Shown: one piece after another, positions 15,488-27,900 of the stretch
Layout of the letters: each line of letters opens with the position of its first letter
How positions within the stretch are numbered: position 1 is the first letter of the stretch
The notes under the pieces: model-generated
The model's input: only the letters and a program-made list of their open reading frames with translations
What the model was told of the DNA's origin: nothing
The model's database searches: none
Position numbers and translations under genes: made by a program
From: Clavelina lepadiformis
Taxonomy: Eukaryota; Chordata; Ascidiacea; Aplousobranchia; Clavelinidae
DNA length: 64,000 nt
Reading direction: 5' to 3'
Assembly: GCF_947623445.1 (NCBI RefSeq)
Contig: NC_135248.1
Coordinates: 11,045,820-11,109,819, forward strand

Positions 15488-18400
15488 TTAAAAATTTGTA
15501 GGATCACGCCACTTTCCATGAACTTTGAGTAATTCCATCACAGCTGTTGTCTTAACATATCTCGGATCTAGGTCGGGCACAAAATTGGGATAAAGCGTCG
15601 TTGCTTTCGTACCAAAGACATCGAAAAGCTTTCGAAACATTACGGGAAACCTTGAAAGTAAAGTAAAAATGTTCACAAAGCGCCCACCAGTCCATTAAGT
15701 ATCAAAAGGTAAACCGTGGACTTACTTCCAACCGCTTACTCCACATAAAAACTTCCAATAGCCCGGTCTTATGTTGTGTGGCTCGCAGCAGCTCTGCAAA
15801 GTGAAAATTGTTAAGTTTGAATGATTATTGCCTTAAAAGTTCAAGTGGTACAGTTTTTGGTATTAAATGAAGCAGTTAAAAGTTTTAATAATGAAATATG
15901 TTACTATGCACACACCGCATGCAAAATGATCGCAAGTGTGCCGGCATATAGATATTGATCGGCGCTGGGTAAATGTGGCACATATCCTTCCCGAACTCCT
16001 CTGAAGTACAAAACCTAAAACAAAGGCAAAATGCAGATCCCGAAGATAGTATTCAAAACTAAACCAGTTAAAAAGTGTATATTTGCACATGTGTCTTTAA
16101 AAGTGCACAACGAAATTGCTTGTATGACCAAGAAGAACTATTACTATGTCACTTATCATATCGTAGGCAAAGTTTCTTGGGAAAATATCTTCGAAACTGT
16201 AAAAGCTTTTCCCAATTTGACTGCTAAATATAATTAAACTTGATTCTTTAACAAATGAGCGCTGTGTGTATGCTACTTTCGGTAAAACAGTAAAAGTAAT
16301 TTCACAGTCACTGTTACAAATCGCTGTCACTGATACAAACAATTGACCGCTTACAATAAACAAACAAAACCCTTACAATACCTCCATTAGCTTAAAGAAA
16401 AAATAAAGTGCAATGGATGTGCTTCTGTAGAAGTATAAAGTTGTCCCTGCCACAGCACCAGACAATGCACCATGAAGAGCTGGTATATCTCTGTCGAGAA
16501 GCCATCTCAAAGAACAATTGCACGCCTATTGGTTGAAACTGTATTGTCTTTTTATCCGCTTTTATGTGAATATAAGCATATCTAAATTGTTAAATGTTGG
16601 CTGAAAACATGTTTATTTTCGTAAGTTTCAATATTTTTGTTATTTGAAACAACTTACCCGAAATAGGCCAATAAATCCGGCAAGGAAAGATGCCAAAGAA
16701 ATGTTATTAAATACTTTTGACCAATTCTGCCTTCCACGAAGCCATTGCAAAGCGTTGAGCAAAATTTGAATTCCATAGCCAAGGAGAAATTGCTTAAAAA
16801 TACCCTGGTACAAGCCATAACTTCAGATGTCAAATCTTATCACGGCACAACTCAAATAGAACTTTGTTATTTGCAAATACGTTAAGATCAAAAGATAAGC
16901 AGAAATGCCAGTTCAATTTACCTCTAGTGTATAGTAAGTGCATGAATTATTGTGAGGACAGCTTTGGTGACTTCTGTGAACAGTTTTTAACCTATATAGC
17001 AGAATATATCTATAACTGAAAAGTTTTAATGCACAGAATTGAAACTTGTTGTGATAAGCAGTAACCTTTGCAACAATTTTCGAAGGTATGGCAAGCCACT
17101 GATTAACCTCCATCTCTGTGAAAAATTACCAACATTACGATAAAAATCCCCACTCTCTTCAGGTCCAACAATGAGCGTGAGTGGGCTACGTAGGTTCTCA
17201 GGCAGACCATTTCGCTGTCTGCAAAAGGAATTACCAATAAACCCTACTTTGCGACACAGTATAACTACAGAGGTAAATACTATAATAAGCGCATGCCCTG
17301 AAATATGATATTCAGCTTCTCACCACTGTTTCTTAGAAACTTAATCAATCAAATTCTTCGATTTTATCGCACAAAACCTTACCTGAATAAAGACATGAAT
17401 CCCGCACTAGCAATGCTGAAAATTATTACCTGTTATACAAATTCGTAAGTATCAAGCCACCATAATAAATTGCAATATAAATAAAATGACTATGGACAGT
17501 GAATTAAGATGCTATACCTCCCCATATGGTATCGGCTTGATCAAATTTCTTGCAACTGCCATGTTAAACAATGTTTCAGCTGCCTAATGATAGACATATA
17601 AATTCAGAAAAAAACATAACCCTACACGCAAAGTATCACAACAGTTAAAAACACAAAAGGATACAAGTGTATAGACTCTATGAATAGACTCACCAGGTTC
17701 ATTAAATAAAGCGCAAGCATTCCTCTCCTGTTAAATAAGTAGCATGAATTATTTCATCAAACCAAGAATACAGAGTGACAGCAGCAAAGTTGATTATTTA
17801 AATTACTTAATTTTATTTAATAATTGACTAAAACCTCGATTTTCTTTCAAGCTGAATGCTAAGAATGCCAGTGATAAATCCTGCCAACAATCCGTGCCAT
17901 CCGTAAAATTTCCCGATCAAATTTCTACCACACAAATAAAATATATATATATTGTATATACAGTATACGATATATATATATTGTATAGATATATATGTAT
18001 ATGTATATATATATGATACGATATGATATATGATATATATGATATGTATATGTATACGATAGATATGTATATATACAATATTATATATATATATATAGAT
18101 ATATACGATATATATATATTGTATATATACGATTTTAAATTTAATTTCAATGTTGTCACAAAAAAGACTTGACAAAGCTATCGATTTAGACGAACCTGAG
18201 CATACAAAACCCGCCCATAAAAAATGCTCCATTGGCACTGAGAAAAATGCTGGATTGTAGAATGTCACGAAGAAGCTTTTTAATCTTTTTTATTCTTCTG
18301 TTTTCTTTTTTGCGCAGTTTTATTACAAAAGTTGCCTAAAAAAAGGAAATGTACAATTGGTAAAACTTTACCATTACCAACATCATTTGCATAAAAACAA

Positions 18401-18673
18401 TTACATATATATACAAAAGATATTTTCTTATTTTAAAAGATTCCATGTATCTAACCACAAAATTTTTCTCCATCCTCCTACCAAAACAATAAACCTTACC
18501 AAATAAAAGACAGTATAGACTCTTATTGAGAACTTGAATGCATCACGAAATGTTTGGAAGAATGTCTTAACACAACCGGGCTCCCAAGTATGTCCAATCT
18601 CGTAGCATGTGTAAGGAATAGAACCAGAGTAACTTAAAACAGTGTCAGATTGAAACTTACTGTGGACTACCAT
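15488..18673 (-). CDS. TMEM135: TMEM135-like membrane protein, paralogue A
   Basis: Thirteen coding exons (high to low): 18673-18500, 18335-18196, 17924-17835, 17727-17694, 17583-17518, 17429-17383, 17218-17066, 16973-16922, 16804-16658, 16525-16382, 16014-15916, 15793-15726, 15650-15488. They keep frame and give 458 residues, the human TMEM135 length as I recall it. The N-terminal cysteine-rich segment has CYEIGHTWEPGC; the C-terminus has RKLFDVFGTKATTLYPNFVP, both TMEM135 hallmarks. Hydrophobic segments fit a multipass protein of mitochondria/peroxisomes, where TMEM135 is linked to mitochondrial dynamics and peroxisomal metabolism. The start was chosen because paralogue B has a matching Met-x-Val-x-Ser-Lys-Phe. 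A weak ATTAAA poly(A) candidate lies near 15367-15372. Confidence 0.9.
17938..18133. repeat. TA-rich microsatellite in an intron
   Basis: About 195 bases built almost wholly of TATATA tracts broken by CGATA and GTATA units, inside intron 2 of TMEM135 paralogue A. Likely length-variable and able to form hairpins. Confidence 0.9.
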
Positions 18674-20005
18674 GATTGCTAGCAATATGGTATCCGTGTA
18701 CACCTATGCAAGTAATATTTAACGAACATTTGTTAACAATACCTCCCAAAGCAAAGCAAAACCAATCTGATGTACATGGTAGATAGCTTAAATTGGACGT
18801 TACAAAAAATGTACCGCACTTTTGCTGCAGTACAGGCACAAGCACTTCGTGACTTACAAACATTTAATATATATGAACATTTGCACATAAAAGTAACATG
18901 GGTTGTCTTTAAAATTGCTTGCATTTATATATATCTGCTGCATTTTAAAAATATTGTGCTAGTAAATGAAGGTTTCATGAGCACATAGTGCATCATAAGA
19001 ATTGGTACTCAAAAACAGTTGCATGGATACATTTTATAGATTCATTTAAAGTGCTGCAACAAAGCTTGTTTTGTTTTGATGAACTTTGTACCCAAATCAA
19101 TTAAAATTTAGACATCAGCATATACATTTCTATTCAACTTTTGAATAGCCTATTGAAACAACTCCATTACATTACTAACGATGCACAAAATATGCAGTGT
19201 TGATATACTATACAGTAGTATTTCGTGAAGTTGGCTCCGTGAGAGAAACAATCTGTTAGTAGTTAATACAATTGTACTCCATTTTTGTTGATTCATAAAT
19301 TAAATTGTTATGGATCAACAAAAGACCATTAGGGTCTCTTAAGGGCTCCATAACATCCTCAAGTTTGAGAAACGGTGACGCAGCACACTGTATAACAATG
19401 CAGTTCCAGTTCTGGACTCCACTGTACACTTGCAAACAAATTCAAGGCATACTTGGAAAGTAACTTGTTTAAACAGGGAATCACCTCTTCTTTTCTTACC
19501 AATTAACAAGTTATTTTCTTATCTTACTTTTGTTACTATACTAGGTTTTGCTCTTTAGAAATAAAATTATATCAATCACTGTTGAAAATACGTTATAGTA
19601 AGCGTATTATCTTGAATTATATTAATAGCAGCTGTTTACGGGAACGTTGAGGTGTGCTGTTTTAGATAGTTTTATTCGCTTACATGTTTTTGTGCAACTG
19701 AGGACTGCAATGTCATGCCCTGACCCTGGCCAGAAAAATTGGATCTTAATCAGGATGTTTTTTTTTTCAGTGAGATTTTATTTTTACCACCCAACATGCA
19801 CAATAAAAACTCCTAATTAAGCGTACAACGTTTCCCTGAAGTTATTCTTTTTTGGTGGAAACGTTCATAAATTGTGTGCTTTCTGGTTTACTTTAGTTTC
19901 GTTTAATTTTTCTATAAACGCATTCTGGATTTGTTAGCCGTGCTAACCTATCATTGTAGCACCTATCTATCATCGTAATTTACACATTACACGTTGTAAG
20001 CCACC
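18674..20005. other. intergenic, no gene seen
   Basis: Upstream flank of TMEM135 paralogue A. AT-rich, with only short frames that have no recognisable protein. It must contain the promoter, but I cannot point to a specific site. Confidence 0.6.
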
Positions 20006-20333
20006 GACTGCAGAGTATGGCAGTTTTCACCAACATCTTGGGTGTGTGGGCGTGCTGGTGTGCAAGGAAGCAGCTGGTGTTCACTGCGACTCATGGCCTA
20101 AAGCTGCACAGTGTTTGTGATAGAAAAGGTGTGGCCCCTTATGATAGAAACTGGGGAAAAATAAGTGTTTCCGGTTTTGTCTTTGTTTAGAGATGTTGCT
20201 TTTAAATATTAATTTTGCAGTACAAATCGAAGCAAAAATTAGCTTCTCCTTTTTTTGGAGATACCGGTTTGTCCTGGTGTGCAATGCCATTTAGAAAAAA
20301 ATCTTGGGTGTGCTCTTGCCATACTCTGCAGTC
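20006..20333. repeat. foldback / possible MITE
   Basis: A perfect 17-base inverted repeat (GACTGCAGAGTATGGCA at 20006-20022, complement at 20317-20333) bounds about 330 bases. No clear target duplication and no coding capacity. It could be a small transposon or a chance foldback. Confidence 0.4.
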
Positions 20334-21923
20334 TGGCAACTGGAAGTATGGCAGCTTTCGACAAGAAATCGTGTGTGCAAAGAGGCAAATTTTTGGTGAT
20401 GACATGCACCGAATGCTCATTTCTTTGTTCATTTATTATAAATCAGTATGAAGATAAAAAAGTTTGATAAGCACATCGATGAACCTCCTGCATGCAGGTG
20501 CCAAATTTTCCACTATGGGTAAGTCCTCGGGGCTTTGCTGCTTTTTCCCATTCATTGATTGTTTGCAAACGTACTTCTTGTTTAACCATTCTACATCGAG
20601 GTTAGCATCATACTTTTCGCTCCCCACAGTCAAAGTTTTCAGATTGATATTGCACACAGCATAACAGACCTGTATGGGAAGAACGCATTGTGCAAAGGAC
20701 ATGCCTGATGAACAGCGTAGCTATCTGGTGCACAAAATGGGTCAATAGACTACTTTGTAAGGTAAGTAATTTCCAAACAAGAACATCTGGTGCTCATTCA
20801 CATTTTTTGTTGTCTACTGGTGCACACCAGTCCTTGAAAATTATGCTGTCCGGTGCACAAAAACGTACACTCCATACTGGATGACAGATTGGCAGCCCAT
20901 ATACCTTATATTTCAGGCTATAACAACTTAATAGCAATAAACATTATACAAATTTATATATATACAAATATTAAAGTAGTGTAGGCTTAGGTGTAACATA
21001 ACTGTCACAGTTATTGCTTACATAACTGTTTACCCTCGGACAAATTGTATGAAATAAAGGATTTTATCTCTGTCTTGACACACCTTACTTTTGGAACGAG
21101 TTAATACAGCATGCAGTACTCGTTTTGATGTCTTTACATGTTGGGCTATCATAGCTCAGACCGTCAAACTAATAAAACAATGGAAAATTGGAAATTAATA
21201 TGTGTTTATCTGACCGTATGCAAGCTTTATGCCTTAAGATGAGATCCGTCAATATCGAGGAATAATCACGAAATAGCATCAACTTCACCATCCAACTTGC
21301 GTGATTAAGGAATGACAGCCACAAGTCGGCATGTAACATTGCTGGATGTTACTGTTATACGTTCAGTAGCGCAGTAAACATTTTCGGAAACGTTACAAGG
21401 CTACTACACACGACACAACACACTTAAATGAACTTATCTCAAGCCTGAAATCTGCTTTAAATATACCAAGTAGGCTAGGCTACTGTGCAAACATTTTATT
21501 GCAAAAATTGTCTTAAGGGTGGTTAGTTAGTAGTTAATGTTTTACCAGCATGCTTCATGTTTGCTACTCTGTATTTGCACAGCCTCGCAGAGTCGCTGCA
21601 GCACTCCATCACGTGAGAAAACGAAAAAAACAGGCGATAAGCCATCGGAATGAAGTAGGTTACTTGTACAGTGATTATAATCAAATCAGGTAGGTCTGGA
21701 TTAATGGCGGTTTAATTTGCGTGTAAAATGTTGCGCATTGCTGTGAGCCGTCGCTGTAACCCCAACCACCACCAATCTGACGCAATAATCCCTCAAGTAT
21801 CGTAGTTTGTGAATTCTAAAACAAATTTTAGTACTTAACCATGGTATCCGTTGCAGGGTTTCCCCTGCAGCGAAATGCTTAAGTTCCTTTTTCCTGTTTG
21901 GGTACTGAATGCCCGTTTTATAA
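20334..21923. other. intergenic, no gene seen
   Basis: Several short open frames without recognisable similarity. Between 20730 and 20860 short motifs such as TGGTGCACA recur. No exon with family similarity was found. Confidence 0.5.
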
Positions 21924-23920
21924 CACTGGTCAACACGATTTTTTGTGCCAAGGATTTGACAACGATTTTAGGCTAATTTGGGGTCGCTGATTTCGAAAAT
22001 GACAATCATTTTTCTCAATTGGCTCTAGTTTTTGAGATATTTAGATTTTTCACTTTCGGAAATTCAACTCATGTCACACATAACGCAATACTGGGTTTCA
22101 GGTCTCAGCCAACTGTAATACACTTGGACAATAGTCAGTAATATAGTCAAATGCATAAATATCACAATACTAAATCAATCAGTGTGTAATAAGTCTGCTT
22201 TTATATATAATTGATGGCGAATCGCTTTTTGTATGACTTTCTTTTATGGCGGACGTCAGTACAATCGTGCTTAAAACACCAACATTAGTGTGCCATCAAG
22301 TTTTTCTCCCATCTGCCCTGGTATCATTCTTCCATCACCTTTATGTCCTGATGAAATCTCTCCCCTTGTTCTTCAGAAAAATCACCCAATTTGTCAGGAA
22401 ATTTTTCCAAATGGCTGTGGAGATAGTGCACTTAAATGCTCATATTTGCCCCTACCTGTTGGTAGGTCTCGAGCATATTTTCTACTAGCTCTGCATAGTT
22501 TTCTGCCTTGTGGTTTCCAAAAAAGTTCTTCACCACAGGCACAAAACAAGACCAAGCTAGGAATTCCACATTGTTCATGCTTGTTCCAAATTTGAGTCAT
22601 TGATTAATTTGCGAATTTGAGGCTCATCAAAAATGCCTGCTTTCAAATTTTCGGTTGTCAGTTTTGGAAAACATCTACAAAAATATTTAAAACAATCACC
22701 ATCTTTATATAAAGCCTTTACAAATTATTTCATGAGCCCCAGCCTGACATAGAGAGGTGGTAAAATGATCTTCTTTCTTTGAAACAAAGGTTCTTTAATC
22801 ACATTTGCTTTGCCTACTTCTAGATTTTCTCTTGTGAGCCATGTTTTTTTTAACCTGTGCTGGGTCTTTGCCCTGCTGTCCCACAAGCACATAAAGCAGG
22901 GATACTTAGTGTATCCACTTTGCTGTCCAAGCAAAAAGTTCACCATCTTTAAGTCAACACAAATTGACCACTGGTGCTTGGCATAGCAGATCTTCCGTAA
23001 AACTAATTTCACATTTTCATACTCTTCTTTCAGTTTTGTTGAATGAGCAATTGGCAAAGATGAATAGCAGTTGCCATTATTCAACAGAATGCATTAACTT
23101 CTGGTAGAGCTGTCTATAAACAATCGCCAGTCTTCGTGTTTGTAGTCTAGGACTTTCATTTTGAGGAGAAGTCCAGTTATATCATTTCAATATTCAAGGT
23201 CTGCATCTTGACTGAAGAAGGGAAAGAGTTCCTCTTCTCCAGTCCGATAAGCTGTTATTTTTGCATCCGCCTTTAGACAGTTCCTCTCCTTCAGTCTGGA
23301 AGCTAAAACCTCAGATGCTTCTTTTGATAAGTTAAAGTCTATGATAAGATCATTAAGCTGCTTTTGTGTGAACTGTTCGGGAGTGAAAGAGCTTTTTTCG
23401 TTAACGTTTCATTTCATGCTTTTCCTCAATATCTGTTTCTTGCAAATCTGGTACTGATGTAAACGCAGGTAAGGGAATGCTTTTGCAGTGCTCAATCGGT
23501 CGCCTTACTACCTAGTTTTAAGAAGAGTAACGTTTTATACACCTGCAACTCGAAAGAAGCAAACTTGATCAAGGTCAGCGATCCTTTTCTTCAGTGCATT
23601 AAATATTTCAAGAAATCATGATAAATTAACGCATTTTTATCAGTACATCGACAAATAAGGCAGGTCTATTTAATGAGAATCACAATTGAGTCTATTCTGA
23701 GGTTTCAACCTAAACAAAAACGAGGACGTGATAGCTAAAGCACTGTCACTAATGCCAGAAATAGTGAAAAATGCTGAAATAAAGAAAATAACCATATCTC
23801 GAAAACTAGAACCAATTCAGCAAAACCAATGCCAAATTCGGAATCAGCGACCTCAAATTACCCTAAATCCGTTGAAACATTGCTGGCACCCCAAAAAAAA
23901 TTTTTTTTTGTTGGGCTGTG
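21924..23920 (-). mobile_element. CACTA-like DNA transposon, copy 1
   Basis: Ends CACTGGTCAACA (left) and complement CACAGCCCAACA (right) begin imperfect terminal inverted repeats of roughly 130 bases; both arms share GGTCGCTGATT and a TTTGAGATAT/TTCGAGATAT block. Flanks show ATAA on both sides or, shifting one end by a base, TAA. The minus strand carries a degenerate transposase-like reading frame. Termini starting CACTG with short duplications suggest the CACTA/EnSpm (CMC) superfamily, an inference. Confidence 0.7.
22720..23160 (-). pseudogene. decayed transposase-like protein of the CACTA-like element
   Basis: The clearest frame (22725-23084) gives a segment with GNCYSSLPIAHS, then VDLKMVNFLLGQQSGYTKY, then CFMCLWDSRA and LPPLYVRLGLMK. 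The same order occurs in the copies at 26874 and 35458. An Asp in VDLK and a C-x2-C pair are possible catalytic and zinc positions. More C-terminal sequence lies at lower coordinates (22394-22700) in broken frames. Confidence 0.6.
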
Positions 23921-24909
23921 ATAATAATTAATGATGAGATACTGCGCCCACGCAGGGACCTAGACCTAGTTTGTTAGAAATCTTTGGAGGGGACAAACTT
24001 GGTGTGATATGCATTAGTAGCTATAGACTACAGGTCCAATTATGATAAACTATCATAAATGGTCACAAGCTGGAGGAGACATGTCCCCGTTCTTCCCCCT
24101 CGAAACGAGGTCCCTGCGTTCACATAATTGCGTATTGGTCTTTGCGTCTCCACAATTGCATCACACACAGCTACTCACTTTACAACTAAAGTGTTATCTA
24201 TTACGAAGAAAAGAATAAATGGCAATTACCCAGCAACTGCTTATATGCAGGAATAAGACGCATGAAACATGCGTAGTATCACTAATAGCTTAATAGGCTA
24301 CTTGCTAGACCTATGTAGCTTTTTCAAATAAACCGTAAAACATAGCCAAAGCAAATGCATTTAATTTCTGATTTGCATTAATTGAATATTATTTGCATAT
24401 GTCTAATATGTGAGTTTGGCGAACTATCACAATTGTGTAAGATCACAAACCAGAAACAAATTTTAAAACAAATCCTCGCTCACTAAACAGCCCGGTGTCT
24501 GGTATGGTTTCTTGTCTTGCAAACGCACCTTATAATTAGACTACCTATGTCAATCCAGCAAACAGGCGCAAAATATTTTGAAAAATGCAATTCAAAGAAT
24601 GATTAACAACAAACCCAAAGGCTTTTTATTAGATTTGTAAAACTTATTACTAAATTAATGAAAACTACAAAAATGTTTAACAATTACCCTATTTCACAAA
24701 ACCTGCATAGCAATGGTGAAAGCAGATATTAACGCGAATCTGCAAGGTAGCTGGAACATTTTAAAATGCATAGAAAAGTATAATGTAGTATTGCACTTGA
24801 GTAATTTGAAACACAAAAAGCTTCTGCATTGGCTACAATGATTGACGTGGTAATTAATAAATGCAAAACTAAGAAAAAAGAAGTGTGAAAAGTTTAAGGA
24901 CATGATTCA
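23921..24909. other. intergenic between TMEM135 paralogues
   Basis: No gene recognised. A TTTATT at 24625-24630 (AATAAA on minus) lies about 280 bases beyond the paralogue B stop and is a possible poly(A) signal. Confidence 0.5.
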
Positions 24910-27900
24910 CTACTTTCCATGGACAATCAATAATCGTGCAACATCTGGAGTTTTCACATATTTCGCGTTGAGTTTTGGCACGAATTTAGGATACAAGGTA
25001 GATGCTTTAGTACCAAAATCATCAAAAAGTTTGCGAAACAGAAATTGAAACCTACAGCAAATCAAAATATTTTTCGTAAAACGTAGGCTAAATATTTGGT
25101 TACTCAACCATTTACTGGTTAATTCACAAGTACAGTAGTTAATAGGCCACTTACTTGTTACCAGTGGTTCGACATAGAAATTTCCAATATCCTGGTCTTA
25201 AATTATGAGGCTCGAAACAGGACTAAAAAAGCTTGTGTAAATATTCAAAGAACTTAACTGTAATTAAAGAAAACGTAACTAATTACCACGTGGAGGACAA
25301 CTGCTAGTGAGATCGCACAGAGATACTGATCTGCACTTGGAAAATAAGGAAAGTAACCTTTCCGGACCCCTTTAAAGTATAGAACCTGAAAAATGCAACA
25401 CAAAACGCCACAGTTAGTATTGTATTTAGTTCGTTGGTTCAGCGGTGGTGTGGTTTGAGCGCTGGGTTGGATATCTAATGACGCTAATGTTGCAATACTC
25501 TAGGCAAAGCATTAACAGAGCTTGCTTCTGTTGAATGGTCCTGGGACAAAGTTCCAAATTCGGGTAACAAACTATAAAAATTTACTCGGTAACCAGAGCT
25601 CGAGCGATAGATAATATCACCTGGTTTAATTCGTGCAAAGACTTTCATCAGTGAGAAATAAAGATTACGATACTATACCATACCATTTTGCTTGCACATG
25701 AAAACCTGCATACCTCTAATAGCTTAAATGCAAAATAAAGTGCAATGGTTGTGCTCCTATAAAAACAGAAAGCTGTCCCCGCTATAGCACCAGATAATGC
25801 ACCATAAAGAGCTGGGTGATCACCATTTGAAATCCATCTCAAAGCACAGTTGGATGCCTAATAAATACATTAGCTGACAGTGAAGGATACTACCAGCAAA
25901 ATATGCAATCACAGGTTACTAAATCTTTTCAAAATTGATAGTATTTAAATGTCAAATTAGTCAGGCAAAATACCCGGAAGACGCCCGCAAAGGTTCCAAG
26001 AAAACAAGCCAATGATGTATTGTTTAATATTCCTGACCACTTCTGCTTGCCACGTTTTAATTGCAAAAGGCTGAGGACAATCTGAATTCCATAGCCGACT
26101 ATGACTTGTTTGAAAATGCCCTGCGTGCAAAAATGGTATCGAAAGATATAGGTTTAACCAGATAAGGCTACATGCATCACAAAAATTCAATCAGTCTGTA
26201 ACTCCGTATTGAGTTTGAGAACTTCTTCTGGTTGATAGCTCACATTTGACGATTTGATAGTCCGGTAATACTGGCATACATACTATTGACTCACTATAAT
26301 GTGGCAGTAATTGTCGCACATCAAATATAAACAAGGTAAAGTCACATTTCAATGCTAGGTATCAAAATGTTTCAATAAACTAGAAATCTGAATGTTTACC
26401 TCCAGTGTGTAGTAGGTACATGAATTTTGGTGAGGACATGTCTGATGACTCAGGTGAAAACTTTTCAAGCTGCAGAACATACTATTACACTGGACAACAG
26501 CAAAATTATTCCTCAAATGAAAATAAACTGCCTAGACTAACTTTGGGACGCTGATTCCAAATCTGAAATCAGAATTGGTCTATCACGTCAGGTTTTCAAG
26601 ATATGAAAATTCACGAAATTCGGATTTTGCATTGATTGGCACTATATTATAAGGTTCTACAGTACAAGGTATTGTGCAATTTTCTTTCCCAGCGAATTTT
26701 TGGTCATATTATGTCACAATGCATGTTATGTAAGATTAATATTGACATTATTTTGTAAATGCAATGTTCTATCTTTTCACAATTAATGCATTCTTGAATG
26801 TTCTTGGCCATGACTATAGAGGGGAGGGGGGGGGTAGGGGTAGGGGGGGGACATATGTGGAGACCTTAAAGTTGTGTCACTTTTGCTCGGATTGCAGTTG
26901 GGTTACACCAAGCATATGTGCTTTCTCTGTTTGTGGGACAGTCGAGACGATGCAAACCACTATGACACAACTGAATGGCCAATGAGAACGGACTACATTG
27001 TTGGAAGATATAATGTTAAGTGCCAACCCCTAATTGATCCGAGCAAAGTGTACTTGCCACCACTTCACATTAAACTGGGCCTGATCAAACAATTTGTGAA
27101 GGCAATGGATTTCAATGGAGATGGATTCCTGCATATAAAAGAAAAATTTGGTGCAATACCAAGTGATGCTAAACTGAGAGCTGGAATATTTGTTGGCCCC
27201 CAAATACGTGATTTGATCCGTGACCCAGTATTTCCATCCAAGCTTAATTCAATTGAATTAAAAGCCTGGAATGCATTTGTACAGATTGTACAAAATTTTC
27301 TTGGGAAGTACAGGGCAGAAAATTACTCGGAACTAGTGGACAATTTGCTGGAATCATACCGCGAAATGGGCTGCAGAATGTCGGTTAAACTGCATTTTCT
27401 TCATTCACACTTGGAATTTTTCCCGCCAAACCTGGGTGATGTGAGTGACGAGCATGGGGAAAGATTTCACCAAGACATCTCTGTGATGGAATCGCGGTAT
27501 AGAGGTCGATTTAACCCAAACATGATGGGGGACTACTGCTGGTTTCTTCAGCGTGAAACTGACACTGAACATACTCGAAAGAGCAAGTGTATAAAGCACT
27601 TTTGAGGGAATATAATGTTATTTTTGTCTGATTTAATTATCCTGGGTTGTGTTAAATTGTGCAGTATGATAATGCTGTTATTTTCAATAGAAATTACTGG
27701 GTTGATTACATGTAATGTTTTGTTCCGCTCAGCCAAAATTAGCCAAAATCACAGTTATGGGTTGTCGTGAGCATATATCATATCTCAAAAACGTGACGTG
27801 TTAGAAAAAATCTAAGACCAGATTTGGATTCAGCATTGCAAAATTAGTCTAGGTAAACTTGAAATGAGCGAGGAATAAAAAATAAGTTGTAAATTGTTGT

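Noticed and set aside
17090-17135. A separate exon starting at the Met near 17113 in TMEM135 paralogue A
   Set aside because: It would need an intron of under 20 bases. Reading straight through to a donor at 17066 gives the LLQR end and phase shared with paralogue B.
17828-18268. 146-codon minus frame rich in Tyr and Ile
   Set aside because: It runs through the TA microsatellite in a TMEM135 intron; only its ends overlap true exons 2 and 3.
22246-22595. Plus-strand open frames of 80 and 101 codons
   Set aside because: They lie antisense to the transposase-like sequence of the CACTA-like element, whose minus-strand peptide matches the other copies.
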